Shown: piece by piece, positions 8,280 through 16,324 of the stretch
Layout of the letters: each line of letters starts with the position of its first letter
Numbering within the stretch: position 1 is the stretch's first letter
From: Tannockella sp964372125
GTDB lineage: Bacteria; Bacillota_I; Bacilli_A; Erysipelotrichales; Coprobacillaceae
Direction: 5' to 3'
Length of the DNA stretch: 24,547 nucleotides
Assembly (NCBI GenBank): GCA_964372125.1
Contig: CAYJPL010000031.1
Location: forward strand, 1-24,547
Translations under genes and position numbers: made by a program
Notes under the pieces: model-generated
The model's input: the letters and a program-made list of their open reading frames with translations, nothing else
What the model was told of the DNA's origin: nothing
Databases searched by the model: none

Positions 8280-8309
8280 AGATGAAAATGTACAATTTCA
8301 TTTTCATCT
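8280..8309. terminator. Hairpin terminator after the flippase gene
   Basis: AGATGAAAATG (8280-8290) and CATTTTCATCT (8299-8309) form an 11-bp stem with an 8-nt loop. On the minus strand, 12 nt past the flippase stop, it is followed by TCTTTAT, a weak U-run. The plus strand has a better TTTTTT run, but no plus-strand gene lies upstream. It most likely terminates the flippase message before the ackA promoter. Confidence 0.65.
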
Positions 8310-8321
8310 CTTTTTTGATTA

Positions 8322-9734
8322 TTATGCTTTTCTTTGTCTAAATTTATTTATGATAATAGCGACTAAATCACTTGTTAAAAAATATGCATATAATAGTGCA
8401 ATAGCGATATTAACAATCCATAAAATAATAGAATTACTCATTGCTAAAAATCCACTAATCGTAAACATTATCATTGATAAGACTACAATACGAATACTAA
8501 CCTTTAACTTGTAATAATTTTTGTTAATATCTCTTTGTCGATATATTAATATTGTTAAATTCGATACAAACGTAGAAAACACAGCTGCTGATATACCAAA
8601 CTTTTCTATTAAAAATACATTTAATAGTAGATTAATAGCCGCACCTACAGCAGTTGATATTGTCATTTTTTTTGTTTGCTTAAGCGCTACGTATATACTA
8701 GAAAAAAATTGGCTAATACAATAGAAATATGTTGCGACTAATAATACTGGAACATAGAAAATACCACTATCTAAATCAGGATTTTGATTTAGTAACATAT
8801 ATAAAATTGGCACCCCTGACATTAGTAACATGCTTCCAGCAGTAACAACACAAAAGTTTAGTTTATACATTTTTTGATAATAATCAGCTATATCGTCATC
8901 TTTTGATGCTTTGATTGCTGACTCTATCCACGCCATGTTAAAGGCAGGATAAATAATATTTACAATCGATGGAATTTTAAGAGCCATTGCATAGATCGCA
9001 TAAGATGCATAACCATGCATTCCTTGTAAAAATAATTGATCTGAAAACACATTTATATACCACGATACCAAATTTGGTATAAATGGCATAGAATAATATA
9101 TCATTTCTTTACTTGTGGATTTTGATATTGATCTTATGTTTAAATACTTATATATCTTACTATGATACATCATGTATAATGCAGCCACCACATCGGCTAT
9201 CGTTAATGCAACAAAAACACCAATGTAACCCATTTTCAGGAAAATAACACAAACAACTAATGCTAAGAAATTCACTAAAACTGCAATAGTTGCAGAAATA
9301 GAATATGCTTTATACTTACCAAACCCACGTAGTACAAATCTCAATATTTGTACTAAAATTTCAACTTGTATATATCCAATTATTAAATATTTATAACTTC
9401 CATTAAATCCATCAATTGGTATATACAAACATATAATTGATATTAATATACCAATTAGAACCAGTATTGCAATTCCACTACTGATTACTTGTTTTCGACG
9501 TTTATCGTCATCTGCTTCAACAAGGAATCTAAAAAAAGCTTGTTCCAATTGTAGCGTACAAACCGGTACAACAAATGATAATATTATTCCAGTTAAGTAG
9601 TTTACGATACCAAATCCTGTGTCAGTCGTATAACCAGATATGATTGGCGTTGTAGCTAATGAAATAATTCTAGGCAAAAATGTACCTAGTGCTAATATTA
9701 AAGTTGTTTTTACAACTGCTTTTTCTCTCGACAT
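8322..9734 (-). CDS. Polysaccharide/lipid-linked oligosaccharide flippase-like membrane protein
   Basis: The 470-aa protein is almost entirely hydrophobic, with about 12-14 predicted helices. It resembles the MOP/MviN superfamily exporters (RfbX/Wzx, COG2244), which move lipid-linked glycans across the membrane. The N-terminus, with a short basic stretch and then a helix, fits that fold, as do the repeated amphipathic segments. The start ATG has AAGGTGA at a 4-nt spacing. It has its own promoter overlapping the stop of the preceding cyclo-ligase gene and its own terminator. No glycosyltransferase or polymerase genes adjoin it, so the substrate is unknown. A MurJ-like lipid II role is conceivable but not shown. 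Confidence 0.75.
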   Translation of the reverse strand: MSREKAVVKTTLILALGTFLPRIISLATTPIISGYTTDTGFGIVNYLTGIILSFVVPVCTLQLEQAFFRFLVEADDDKRRKQVISSGIAILVLIGILISIICLYIPIDGFNGSYKYLIIGYIQVEILVQILRFVLRGFGKYKAYSISATIAVLVNFLALVVCVIFLKMGYIGVFVALTIADVVAALYMMYHSKIYKYLNIRSISKSTSKEMIYYSMPFIPNLVSWYINVFSDQLFLQGMHGYASYAIYAMALKIPSIVNIIYPAFNMAWIESAIKASKDDDIADYYQKMYKLNFCVVTAGSMLLMSGVPILYMLLNQNPDLDSGIFYVPVLLVATYFYCISQFFSSIYVALKQTKKMTISTAVGAAINLLLNVFLIEKFGISAAVFSTFVSNLTILIYRQRDINKNYYKLKVSIRIVVLSMIMFTISGFLAMSNSIILWIVNIAIALLYAYFLTSDLVAIIINKFRQRKA

Positions 9735-9763
9735 ATATTCACCTTACTTTACAATATACGTAC

Positions 9764-9791
9764 ATTATAACAAATATACAAATATTGTCTA
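9764..9791 (-). promoter_or_regulatory. Promoter of the flippase gene
   Basis: On the minus strand TAGACA (9786-9791) and TATAAT (9764-9769) are spaced by 16 nt; the -10 also has an upstream TG (TGTTATAAT). The -35 starts at the stop codon of the upstream cyclo-ligase gene. Since no terminator is visible there, readthrough from the suf operon is also possible. Confidence 0.65.
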
Positions 9792-10325
9792 ACTGTTTTC
9801 ATGTATGATACAATCCAAAGCAATATCATACTTGCCAGGAAATGTAGTTTCTACTTGCTGAAATTCATATGCAATCCCAATGGCCTTCCCGGTATAATCT
9901 TTCAAATAATAGTCATAGTAACCTCCGCCATACCCTAGACGGAAGTTATTATTATCAAATGCAAGCAATGGAACTATTAGTAAATCTATATCATCTTTGG
10001 ATACTTTAGATTGTGTTTTAGGTTCTAAAATTCCATAACTACCTTTTTCTAGCATAAGTGTATTTTCTATATAATGAAAATCCATCTTTAGCTTTCCAGT
10101 TACTTTTGGAACACAGACTCTTTTTACGCTTAATAGTTCCTCTATAAATTTTTTTGTTTCCACTTCATTGTTATTTGATACATAGATCCCAATAGTTTTA
10201 GCTTTCAAGTAATATGGATGTTTTTTCAACTTATTTATAATGAAAGAAGACTTATCTAAACATTCTATTTTAGATAGGCCTTCTCTTTTTGTTTTCATAA
10301 ATTTACGTAACGTAAATTTATCCAA
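9789..10325 (-). CDS. 5-formyltetrahydrofolate cyclo-ligase family protein
   Basis: This enzyme converts 5-formyl-THF to 5,10-methenyl-THF with ATP, recycling a folate side product. The family hallmark GYGGGYYDYYL is present near residues 127-137, with basic residues of the ATP/folate site at the N-terminus. Family alignment requires the segment KFTLRKFMKTKREGLS, so the ATG at 10298 would truncate it. I favour a TTG at 10323-10325 with GGAG nine nt upstream (178 aa). An upstream ATG at 10346 would add seven residues. All these starts except the ATG at 10298 overlap the sufB end, so translation is likely coupled. The first codons lie in a 25-bp palindrome. The link to SUF genes may only be operon convenience. 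Confidence 0.88.
   Translation of the reverse strand: MDKFTLRKFMKTKREGLSKIECLDKSSFIINKLKKHPYYLKAKTIGIYVSNNNEVETKKFIEELLSVKRVCVPKVTGKLKMDFHYIENTLMLEKGSYGILEPKTQSKVSKDDIDLLIVPLLAFDNNNFRLGYGGGYYDYYLKDYTGKAIGIAYEFQQVETTFPGKYDIALDCIIHENS
10297..10321. repeat. 25-bp palindrome across the sufB stop and start of the cyclo-ligase gene
   Basis: The arms ATAAATTTACGT (10297-10308) and ACGTAAATTTAT (10310-10321) are exact reverse complements around a single base. As minus-strand RNA this can fold into a 10-bp AU-rich hairpin with a GUUAC loop. It covers the sufB stop codon and the first codons of the next gene. It could be an operator, a translation-coupling hairpin or an RNA processing site; nothing distinguishes these from sequence alone. 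Confidence 0.85.
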
Positions 10326-11724
10326 TCCCTTGATCTCCAAAATCAAGTTTAATAAGTTGATTTAATTCTACAGCGTATTCCATTGGAAGTTCTCTTGAAA
10401 ATGGTTCAATGAATCCCATAACTATCATTTCTGTAGCATCCTTTTTAGAAAGTCCTCGGGACATCAAATAAAATAATTGCTCTTCTGAAATTTTAGAAAC
10501 AGTTGCTTCATGTTCAATAATAGAATCATTGTTTCTTACATGATTTACTGGAATTGTGTCACTAGTAGATTCACGGTCTAGTATAAGTGTATCACACTCT
10601 ATTTTACTCTTTGCATTAATTGCTCCTGGCATATGTTGAACAATACCACGATAATTAACTTTACCACCGCTTCGTGAAACTGATTTAGAAACAATATTAC
10701 TTGATGTATTTTTTGCAAGGTGAATCATCTTTGCCCCAGAATCAATAACTTGTCCAGTTCCAGCAACTGCAATTGTAATACAAGTACCTTTAGCGCCTTC
10801 ACCAGCCAGAACACAAGCAGGGTATTTCATTGTTTTTGAACTACCAATATTTCCATCAATCCATTCCATAGAAGCATTACGCATGCATTTAGCACGCTTT
10901 GTAACTAGGTTTAAGATATTTGTTGACCAGTTTTGTACTGTTGAATAACGACAGCTCCCACCATCTAAAACCACAATTTCTACAACTGCAGCATGTAATG
11001 AATCTTTTGAATATGTAGGTGCTGTACACCCTTCAACATAATGGACAGATGCACCCTCACCAACGATAATTAAAGTACGTTCAAACTGCCCCATTTGTTC
11101 AGAATTAATTCTGAAATATGATTGTAATGGTTTTTCTAATTCAACTCCTGGTGGAACATAAATAAATGACCCTCCAGACCACACTGCACCATTTAATGCA
11201 GAAAACTTATTATCACTGTATGGTATAATTGTATTAAAGTATTTCTTGAAAATATCAGGATATTGTTTTAATGCACTATCCGTATCAAGAAATATGACTC
11301 CTTTTTCTTCTACTTCTTGTAACATATTATGATATACAACTTCTGATTCGTATTGTGTACTTACACCAGATAAGAATTTTTGTTCAGCTTCTGGAATACC
11401 TAATCGATCAAAAGTATCCTTGATTTTTTCAGGAACTTCATCCCATGACTTTTCTTGACGTTGACTTGGTTTTATATAGTATGTGTAGTCATCGAAACGT
11501 AAGTCTGATAAATCAACACCCCATGATGGCATTGGAGTTTTCTCAAAATGTCTTAATGCTTTTAAACGAAACTCTAACATCCACTCCGGTTCATTTTTTA
11601 TTTTTGATATTTCACGTACAATATCTTCATTTAGACCTGTAGTTGTTTTATAGACAGATACATCTCCGTCATTAAAACCATACGCATATTCGCCAGATGG
11701 AATATCTTTATTTATATCACTCAT
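10318..11724 (-). CDS. sufB: SUF system scaffold protein SufB
   Basis: SufB is the core of the SufBC2D scaffold on which Fe-S clusters are built from SufS/SufU sulfur. The chosen ATG (11722-11724) has AGGAGGG at a 5-nt spacing and gives 468 aa beginning MSDINKD. A longer in-frame start at 11766 lies inside sufU and has no matching site. Conserved residues seen are C258 (GGSCRYSTVQNW, likely the E. coli Cys254 equivalent), C377 (IECDTLILD) and H405-E406 (EHEATVSKI). These are the persulfide and cluster-assembly positions in E. coli by analogy. The C-terminal FIEPFSRELPMEYA segment is typical. It starts one base after the sufU stop. Confidence 0.96.
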   Translation of the reverse strand: MSDINKDIPSGEYAYGFNDGDVSVYKTTTGLNEDIVREISKIKNEPEWMLEFRLKALRHFEKTPMPSWGVDLSDLRFDDYTYYIKPSQRQEKSWDEVPEKIKDTFDRLGIPEAEQKFLSGVSTQYESEVVYHNMLQEVEEKGVIFLDTDSALKQYPDIFKKYFNTIIPYSDNKFSALNGAVWSGGSFIYVPPGVELEKPLQSYFRINSEQMGQFERTLIIVGEGASVHYVEGCTAPTYSKDSLHAAVVEIVVLDGGSCRYSTVQNWSTNILNLVTKRAKCMRNASMEWIDGNIGSSKTMKYPACVLAGEGAKGTCITIAVAGTGQVIDSGAKMIHLAKNTSSNIVSKSVSRSGGKVNYRGIVQHMPGAINAKSKIECDTLILDRESTSDTIPVNHVRNNDSIIEHEATVSKISEEQLFYLMSRGLSKKDATEMIVMGFIEPFSRELPMEYAVELNQLIKLDFGDQGIG

Positions 11725-11725
11725 T

Positions 11726-12166
11726 CTATCCCTCCTGACTATCGTCGATAAGCTTTTCAATCGCACTCCACCCTAACGTGGCACATTTTATACGATTTGC
11801 TTGTTTATATGTATTCATGAAGGCAATCGCCTCTTCTAGTAAATCTTCATCATACTCTTTTTCAAAAATCATATTGTTATAATGTAAGATAATTTCTTTT
11901 GCTTCTTCTATTGTTTTATCAATTAATAGTTCACTCATGATAGAGGTGCTTGCAGTACATATCGCACATGCTTCTCCATCAAATCGAATATCTTTTATTA
12001 CTCCATCTATTATTTTTGCTTGTACATCAATATTGTCAATACAAGTTTCTGAATCCATATTTACCATTTTATAAGTATCATCATCCTTAACCAACTCATG
12101 ATTTCTTGGATTTTCATAATGATCCATAATAATTTGTCTTAATAATGTATTATCCAAAGAAGGCAT
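11726..12166 (-). CDS. sufU: Sulfur-transfer protein SufU
   Basis: SufU is the zinc-dependent partner that takes persulfide sulfur from SufS in Gram-positive SUF systems. The 146-aa protein retains the zinc ligands C42, D44, C67 and C128 (TCID, GEACAI, RIKCATLGW) and the family N-terminus RQIIMDHYENPRN. Its start lies inside the last codons of sufS (17-nt overlap), with AAGGAG about 12 nt upstream, a slightly long spacing. Its position between sufS and sufB is the standard Firmicute order. Confidence 0.95.
   Translation of the reverse strand: MPSLDNTLLRQIIMDHYENPRNHELVKDDDTYKMVNMDSETCIDNIDVQAKIIDGVIKDIRFDGEACAICTASTSIMSELLIDKTIEEAKEIILHYNNMIFEKEYDEDLLEEAIAFMNTYKQANRIKCATLGWSAIEKLIDDSQEG
11730..11736 (-). 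promoter_or_regulatory. Shine-Dalgarno deciding the sufB start
   Basis: AGGAGGG lies five nt before the ATG at 11724 on the minus strand and inside the sufU 3' end. It places the sufB start here rather than at the longer in-frame ATG at 11766. Confidence 0.8.
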
Positions 12167-13376
12167 CTAGAAATTCATCTCCTTTCTTACATACCTCAAT
12201 AAAAGTATCTATCTCTTTTTTTGTGTTATAAAAATACAATGAAATACGCAATGTTTGACTGACATTTAAAAAATCATCTAATATTTTTGCACAATGTTGA
12301 CCTGATCGAACCGCAATACCATACTTATTAAATAGTGAGGCTCCATCTTGACTAAAAACGCCTTTGATATTAAACGTAATTGGTCCACAAGCAGACACAT
12401 TGTAAATTTCTAAATTATCTAATTCTTTCATTTTTTCAATTGCATAATCTCGAAGTTCTTGTTCATAATTTTCAATATTGTCCATACCAACTTCTTGAAG
12501 ATAGTCGATTGCTTTTCCAAGCCCGATTACACCTTCAATATTTTGTGTACCAGCCTCAAATTTTGCAGGTGCATTTTTAAATGTAACCTGACAATCACTT
12601 GAAAAACGAGCATTATTACCACCACCGAATCTTGTTGGTGTCATTTCTTGTAATAAATCATATTTTCCATATAATACACCTATACCCGTAGGCCCACACA
12701 TTTTATGTCCTGAAAATGCAAAGAAATCAACACCTAAATCCACAACATCTACTGCCATATGTGGTGTGCTTTGTGCACCATCAACACATACAATTATGTC
12801 ATGTTGGTGTGCTATTTTGCATATCTCTTTAATTGGTGCAAGGTGACCTATTACATTAGTTACTTGCGCAATTGATATAATCTTTGTTTTTTCATTAATT
12901 GATTGTTCAACTACACCTATTTCAATTTTACCTTCATCATTTAATGGAATGTATTTAATTACACTACCAGTTTGATTACATATTTCAAACCATGGCAAAA
13001 TGTTGCTTGCATGTTCTGCAACCGTAAGCAATATTTCATCCCCAGGTTGTAGTCTTGCCTTCATGAATCCAAATGCAACTAAATTCAAACTATCAGTAGT
13101 ACCACTTGTATATACTATTTCATCTTTTTTACAATTTATGAAATTAGCTATTTTTTTTCTTGCAAGCTCATATTCACTATCAACTTGATAACTAATATCA
13201 TAATCACCACGATGAGCGTTTCCCGAATAGTTTGATAAGTAATCACATACTGCATCTACTACGCATTTAGGTTTCAGAGTTGTTGCCCCATTATCTAAAT
13301 AAATCAATGGTTTATTTTGCATTGTTTTGCCTTGAAGCATTGTAAAATCCATACGGATTTTCTCTACATCAAACAT
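12150..13376 (-). CDS. sufS: Cysteine desulfurase SufS
   Basis: SufS is a PLP enzyme that removes sulfur from cysteine as a persulfide for SufU. The 408-aa length is typical. PLP-site residues are H122 (EHASN), D199 (VDGAQS) and the Schiff-base lysine K225 (FSGHKMCGPTG). The persulfide cysteine is C362 in VRSGQHCAK. Its ATG overlaps the sufD stop by one base (TAATG), and sufU starts within its 3' end. It is a class II (SufS-type) desulfurase rather than IscS/NifS, from both the active-site context and the operon. Confidence 0.97.
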   Translation of the reverse strand: MFDVEKIRMDFTMLQGKTMQNKPLIYLDNGATTLKPKCVVDAVCDYLSNYSGNAHRGDYDISYQVDSEYELARKKIANFINCKKDEIVYTSGTTDSLNLVAFGFMKARLQPGDEILLTVAEHASNILPWFEICNQTGSVIKYIPLNDEGKIEIGVVEQSINEKTKIISIAQVTNVIGHLAPIKEICKIAHQHDIIVCVDGAQSTPHMAVDVVDLGVDFFAFSGHKMCGPTGIGVLYGKYDLLQEMTPTRFGGGNNARFSSDCQVTFKNAPAKFEAGTQNIEGVIGLGKAIDYLQEVGMDNIENYEQELRDYAIEKMKELDNLEIYNVSACGPITFNIKGVFSQDGASLFNKYGIAVRSGQHCAKILDDFLNVSQTLRISLYFYNTKKEIDTFIEVCKKGDEFLDAFFG

Positions 13377-14263
13377 TACATCCCCACCTTTTCTTTAACT
13401 TTCGTAGAAAATTCATTTTTCAACTCTTCATCATGAATATATTCAAGTACTGGTGTGAAATATCCATATACAACTAAGTGCATTGCATCATTTCTAGTTA
13501 ACCCACGTGATTGCAAGTAATATAGATGTTCTTCATCAATTTTACCAACACTGGCACCGTGACTTGCTTTTACGTCATATTCATCAATATATAAATATGG
13601 ATTTGCTTTTGCAGAAGAAGCACTATCAAATACAATAATTTTATTAACTTGATGACTTTGAGATTGATACATACCTTTTTTAATTGTACAAATTCCATCA
13701 ATAACTAGTGTTCCACTTTGTTTAACTACACCATAATTATCCATATTTGCAGACGTTAGTGGTGCCAAGTGTTCCATTGTAATTTCAATATTTTTCTTTT
13801 CTTCTAGTTTACAAAGAGCTGCTAGACGGATATCTACATTAGCACCTTGTTCTAATAACTTATAGTGTACAATTGAATTCCCATTTGCATCTGACATGTC
13901 TACATAAGCACATGTGACATTTGCATCTTGGTACACGTTTATTACTTCGCTAATATTTACATTGTTTAATTCTGTTTCATTATCCACGTATCTAGATACG
14001 TTTGATTGTTTAGAAACATTTATTTCTTTTTGAATATTAACTTCTCCTTGAAGTTGATATTTTTCTAATAATGCGATATTGGATGCTTGACAATTAATAT
14101 TTACAGTCTTGTTACTATTGTCTAATTGATAAGTGATATAAATTATACTATCGTTAATAATTGTTACAGTTTTACCATCTATAACAACATGCTCATTGTT
14201 TGATGCTTCAATTGCTTCATTACTAACTATAATAAATGTTTTATTCTTATTTTGATTTTCCAT
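13376..14263 (-). CDS. sufD: SUF system protein SufD (short form)
   Basis: SufD pairs with SufB in the SufBC2D scaffold. The protein is 295 aa, well below the roughly 420-440 aa usual for SufD. The C-terminal beta-helix and helical tail are intact, including KASHGASVGKID with H235 (the E. coli His360 equivalent by eye) and the HLYYLQSRGL segment shared with SufB. What is missing is most of the N-terminal helical region. The reading frame is clean, and one-base TAATG junctions at both ends argue against a sequencing break. Identity as SufD rests on the C-terminus and on its place between sufC and sufS. Whether the short form is lineage-typical cannot be judged here. Confidence 0.85.
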   Translation of the reverse strand: MENQNKNKTFIIVSNEAIEASNNEHVVIDGKTVTIINDSIIYITYQLDNSNKTVNINCQASNIALLEKYQLQGEVNIQKEINVSKQSNVSRYVDNETELNNVNISEVINVYQDANVTCAYVDMSDANGNSIVHYKLLEQGANVDIRLAALCKLEEKKNIEITMEHLAPLTSANMDNYGVVKQSGTLVIDGICTIKKGMYQSQSHQVNKIIVFDSASSAKANPYLYIDEYDVKASHGASVGKIDEEHLYYLQSRGLTRNDAMHLVVYGYFTPVLEYIHDEELKNEFSTKVKEKVGM

Positions 14264-15078
14264 TATTTTAACTTCAATCTTTCTTTAGTTGCGCAACTTT
14301 CTAATCTAATTCTTTCATTTTTTGTTGTTGGTAATTCAACACCTAATTCACGAACCCAATTGTAACCATCACTTTCAATTCTATCAATTATCTCACGTCC
14401 ACCACTAATAACAATTTTTCCATCAATCAATACATGAACATGTGTTGGTGGTACAAGTTCAAAAAGACGGTTATAGTGTGAAATCATGATTGTTCCAAAA
14501 CCGTCATTTACCATTTCGGAAATCGCACTTCCAACGATACGTAATGCATCAACATCTAGTCCTGAATCAATTTCATCTAATAATGCAAAAGTTGGTTTTA
14601 ATAACTTCATTTGAAGTATTTCATTTCTTTTCTTTTCACCACCAGAGAAGCCAGCATTTAGATATCTATGAGCTAAATCCTCATTCATTTCTAAGCTTTC
14701 GATATTATCTTCTAATGTTTTAATAAATTTAAATAACGAAATTGGTTTTTCTAATCTTGCATTCATTGCAGCTTTTAGGAAATCTGAAGTTGTAACACCT
14801 GGAATTTCTTGTGGGTACTGCATTGCAAGAAATAATCCTGCTTTACTTCTTTCATCAACACTCATACTAAGTACATCTTTGTCATCTAACGTAATACTAC
14901 CATTTGTAACAGTATATTTAGGATGTCCCATAATAGCCGATAACAACGTAGACTTACCATTACCGTTTGGGCCCATTATTGCATGCATTTGACCAGTTGA
15001 AATTTCCAAACTAACTCCTTTTAAAATTTCTTTGTCCTCTATACTAACATGTAAATTCTTTATTTTTAAAGTCGACAT
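14263..15078 (-). CDS. sufC: SUF system ATPase SufC
   Basis: SufC is the ABC-type ATPase of the SufBC2D scaffold and drives conformational changes during cluster assembly; it is cytosolic. The 271-aa protein has Walker A GPNGNGKST (36-44), a Q-loop near Q87-Q90, the signature FSGGEKKR (144-151), Walker B with E169 (ALLDEIDSGLD) and an H-loop in MISHYNRL. About ten extra residues extend the C-terminus. The start has AAAGGGG upstream. It is the first gene of the operon; sufD overlaps its stop by one base. Confidence 0.96.
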   Translation of the reverse strand: MSTLKIKNLHVSIEDKEILKGVSLEISTGQMHAIMGPNGNGKSTLLSAIMGHPKYTVTNGSITLDDKDVLSMSVDERSKAGLFLAMQYPQEIPGVTTSDFLKAAMNARLEKPISLFKFIKTLEDNIESLEMNEDLAHRYLNAGFSGGEKKRNEILQMKLLKPTFALLDEIDSGLDVDALRIVGSAISEMVNDGFGTIMISHYNRLFELVPPTHVHVLIDGKIVISGGREIIDRIESDGYNWVRELGVELPTTKNERIRLESCATKERLKLK

Positions 15079-15108
15079 AACTTTGCCCCTTTCTATTCTA
15101 TCTTATAT

Positions 15109-15137
15109 ATTTTACTAAATGTTTTAGCAAAACACAA
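15109..15137 (-). promoter_or_regulatory. Promoter of the suf operon
   Basis: On the minus strand TTGTGT (15132-15137) and TAAAAT (15109-15114) are spaced by 17 nt, giving a start near 15102 and a leader of about 24 nt. An inverted repeat at 15120-15134 lies in the -35/spacer region. Confidence 0.6.
15120..15134. promoter_or_regulatory. Inverted repeat overlapping the suf promoter, possible operator
   Basis: TGTTTT-AGC-AAAACA has exact 6-bp arms around a 3-nt centre. It lies over the 3' part of the -35 and most of the spacer, where a bound repressor would block RNA polymerase. No regulator is encoded nearby, and chance is possible in such AT-rich DNA. Confidence 0.4.
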
Positions 15138-15174
15138 TGATAGTGCATAATATTATTGTATTATTTTTACATTT

Positions 15175-15205
15175 TTGATTCTTCATTTTTATTTATTTGT
15201 AAAAT
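15175..15205 (+). promoter_or_regulatory. Possible promoter of the AI-2E family permease gene
   Basis: TTGATT (15175-15180) and TAAAAT (15200-15205) are separated by 19 nt, longer than ideal. An alternative extended -10, TGGTATATT, ends at 15215 but would place the start on the Shine-Dalgarno. The unit must have a promoter here because sufC is divergent. Confidence 0.35.
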
Positions 15206-15233
15206 ATGGTATATTTAACAAAGAGGTGAGAAA

Positions 15234-16316
15234 ATGAAGAGCAAAAAAGAGATTTTAGACTTGTTGTTATCTAAAAAACTTACAAGTTTTATTATTAATA
15301 TTTTAGGTATATTATTAATAGGTTTACTTATACAAAGTACACAACCTATATGGCGTTCTGGATTAAATACAGTATGGGCTATTATCAAGCCATTTGTATT
15401 TGGTTTTACAATTGCGTTTGTTTTAGAGACAATGATCGCCAGACTGCAAAAATTCATTCCAAAACGTGGAATTTGTGTTGCAATAACATATTTAGGGGCA
15501 ATTGGTTTTTTCTTTTCATTAATAATGTTAATGATACCTATGGTCTATTCAAGTATATTTGATATGTTCCCTTTTTTCCAAAGTGGAGTACTAGAAATTA
15601 ATGATTTTATAGTTGAAAATTTCGAAATTAGTATAACACCACTTTTAGATCACATTTCTAATATGATTATGACCTTATTCGATGATAATGTATTTGTTAA
15701 TGCTACAGTAGATGTTTTATTACAAACAGCTAGTATGCTTGGTAATTCAATGATTTATTTAATTTTATCAATCTACATGTCAATGCGTTATCCATCTATT
15801 AGACGAAAAATATATCGAATGTCTGCATACTTCAGTAAAAATCTACCAAGTCATATCATTGAAGTTGAGTATTCGCTTGGTAACTATATTCAAGCATTTA
15901 TTATTGATGCATTCTTCCAGGGTATAACAGTTGCAACGATGTATTTAATTATCGGTCAACCTAACTGGTTAATTTTAGGTATCATTTCTGCTGTGAGTAG
16001 TATTTTCCCATATGTTGGTCCTATTGCTGCAAATGTTTTAGGTATCATCGTCTCATTAAGCCTTGGCCCTTATAAGGTTGTTGCATTATTGGTATTAATC
16101 GCTATACAATCAACTTTAACCGCATATGTAATAACTCCTAGAATATATTCGAAACAAATTGATCTTGGAATATTTTCAGTATTGTTTGGTATTTTGTCTG
16201 GAGGAGTGTTATTTGGTGCTTGGGGAATGATTATTGCAATGCCAATTCTTGTTATCGCAAAAATCATTTATCGTATTTATCTTGAAAATTATCGCATGCA
16301 AAGGCATGTTAAATAG
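15234..16316 (+). CDS. AI-2E family transporter (PerM/YtvI-like permease)
   Basis: The 360-aa protein has about eight membrane segments and a central, mostly extracytoplasmic region (about residues 105-215). This is the layout of the AI-2E/UPF0118 family. The C-terminal half carries the characteristic SSIFPYVGP and TPRIYS motifs, and a C-terminal helix-rich stretch ending in basic residues. Members include autoinducer export candidates and Na+/H+ antiporters, so the substrate cannot be assigned. The start has GAGGTGAG three nt upstream of the ATG. It is divergent from sufC and followed after 8 nt by a hemolysin III-family gene, probably in one message. Confidence 0.88.
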   Translation: MKSKKEILDLLLSKKLTSFIINILGILLIGLLIQSTQPIWRSGLNTVWAIIKPFVFGFTIAFVLETMIARLQKFIPKRGICVAITYLGAIGFFFSLIMLMIPMVYSSIFDMFPFFQSGVLEINDFIVENFEISITPLLDHISNMIMTLFDDNVFVNATVDVLLQTASMLGNSMIYLILSIYMSMRYPSIRRKIYRMSAYFSKNLPSHIIEVEYSLGNYIQAFIIDAFFQGITVATMYLIIGQPNWLILGIISAVSSIFPYVGPIAANVLGIIVSLSLGPYKVVALLVLIAIQSTLTAYVITPRIYSKQIDLGIFSVLFGILSGGVLFGAWGMIIAMPILVIAKIIYRIYLENYRMQRHVK

Positions 16317-16324
16317 GAGTTATT

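Noticed and set aside
8194..8514. Plus-strand open frame of 106 codons
   Set aside because: More than half lies antisense to the flippase coding region. It has no Shine-Dalgarno, covers a terminator hairpin and the ackA promoter, and its translation resembles no protein family.
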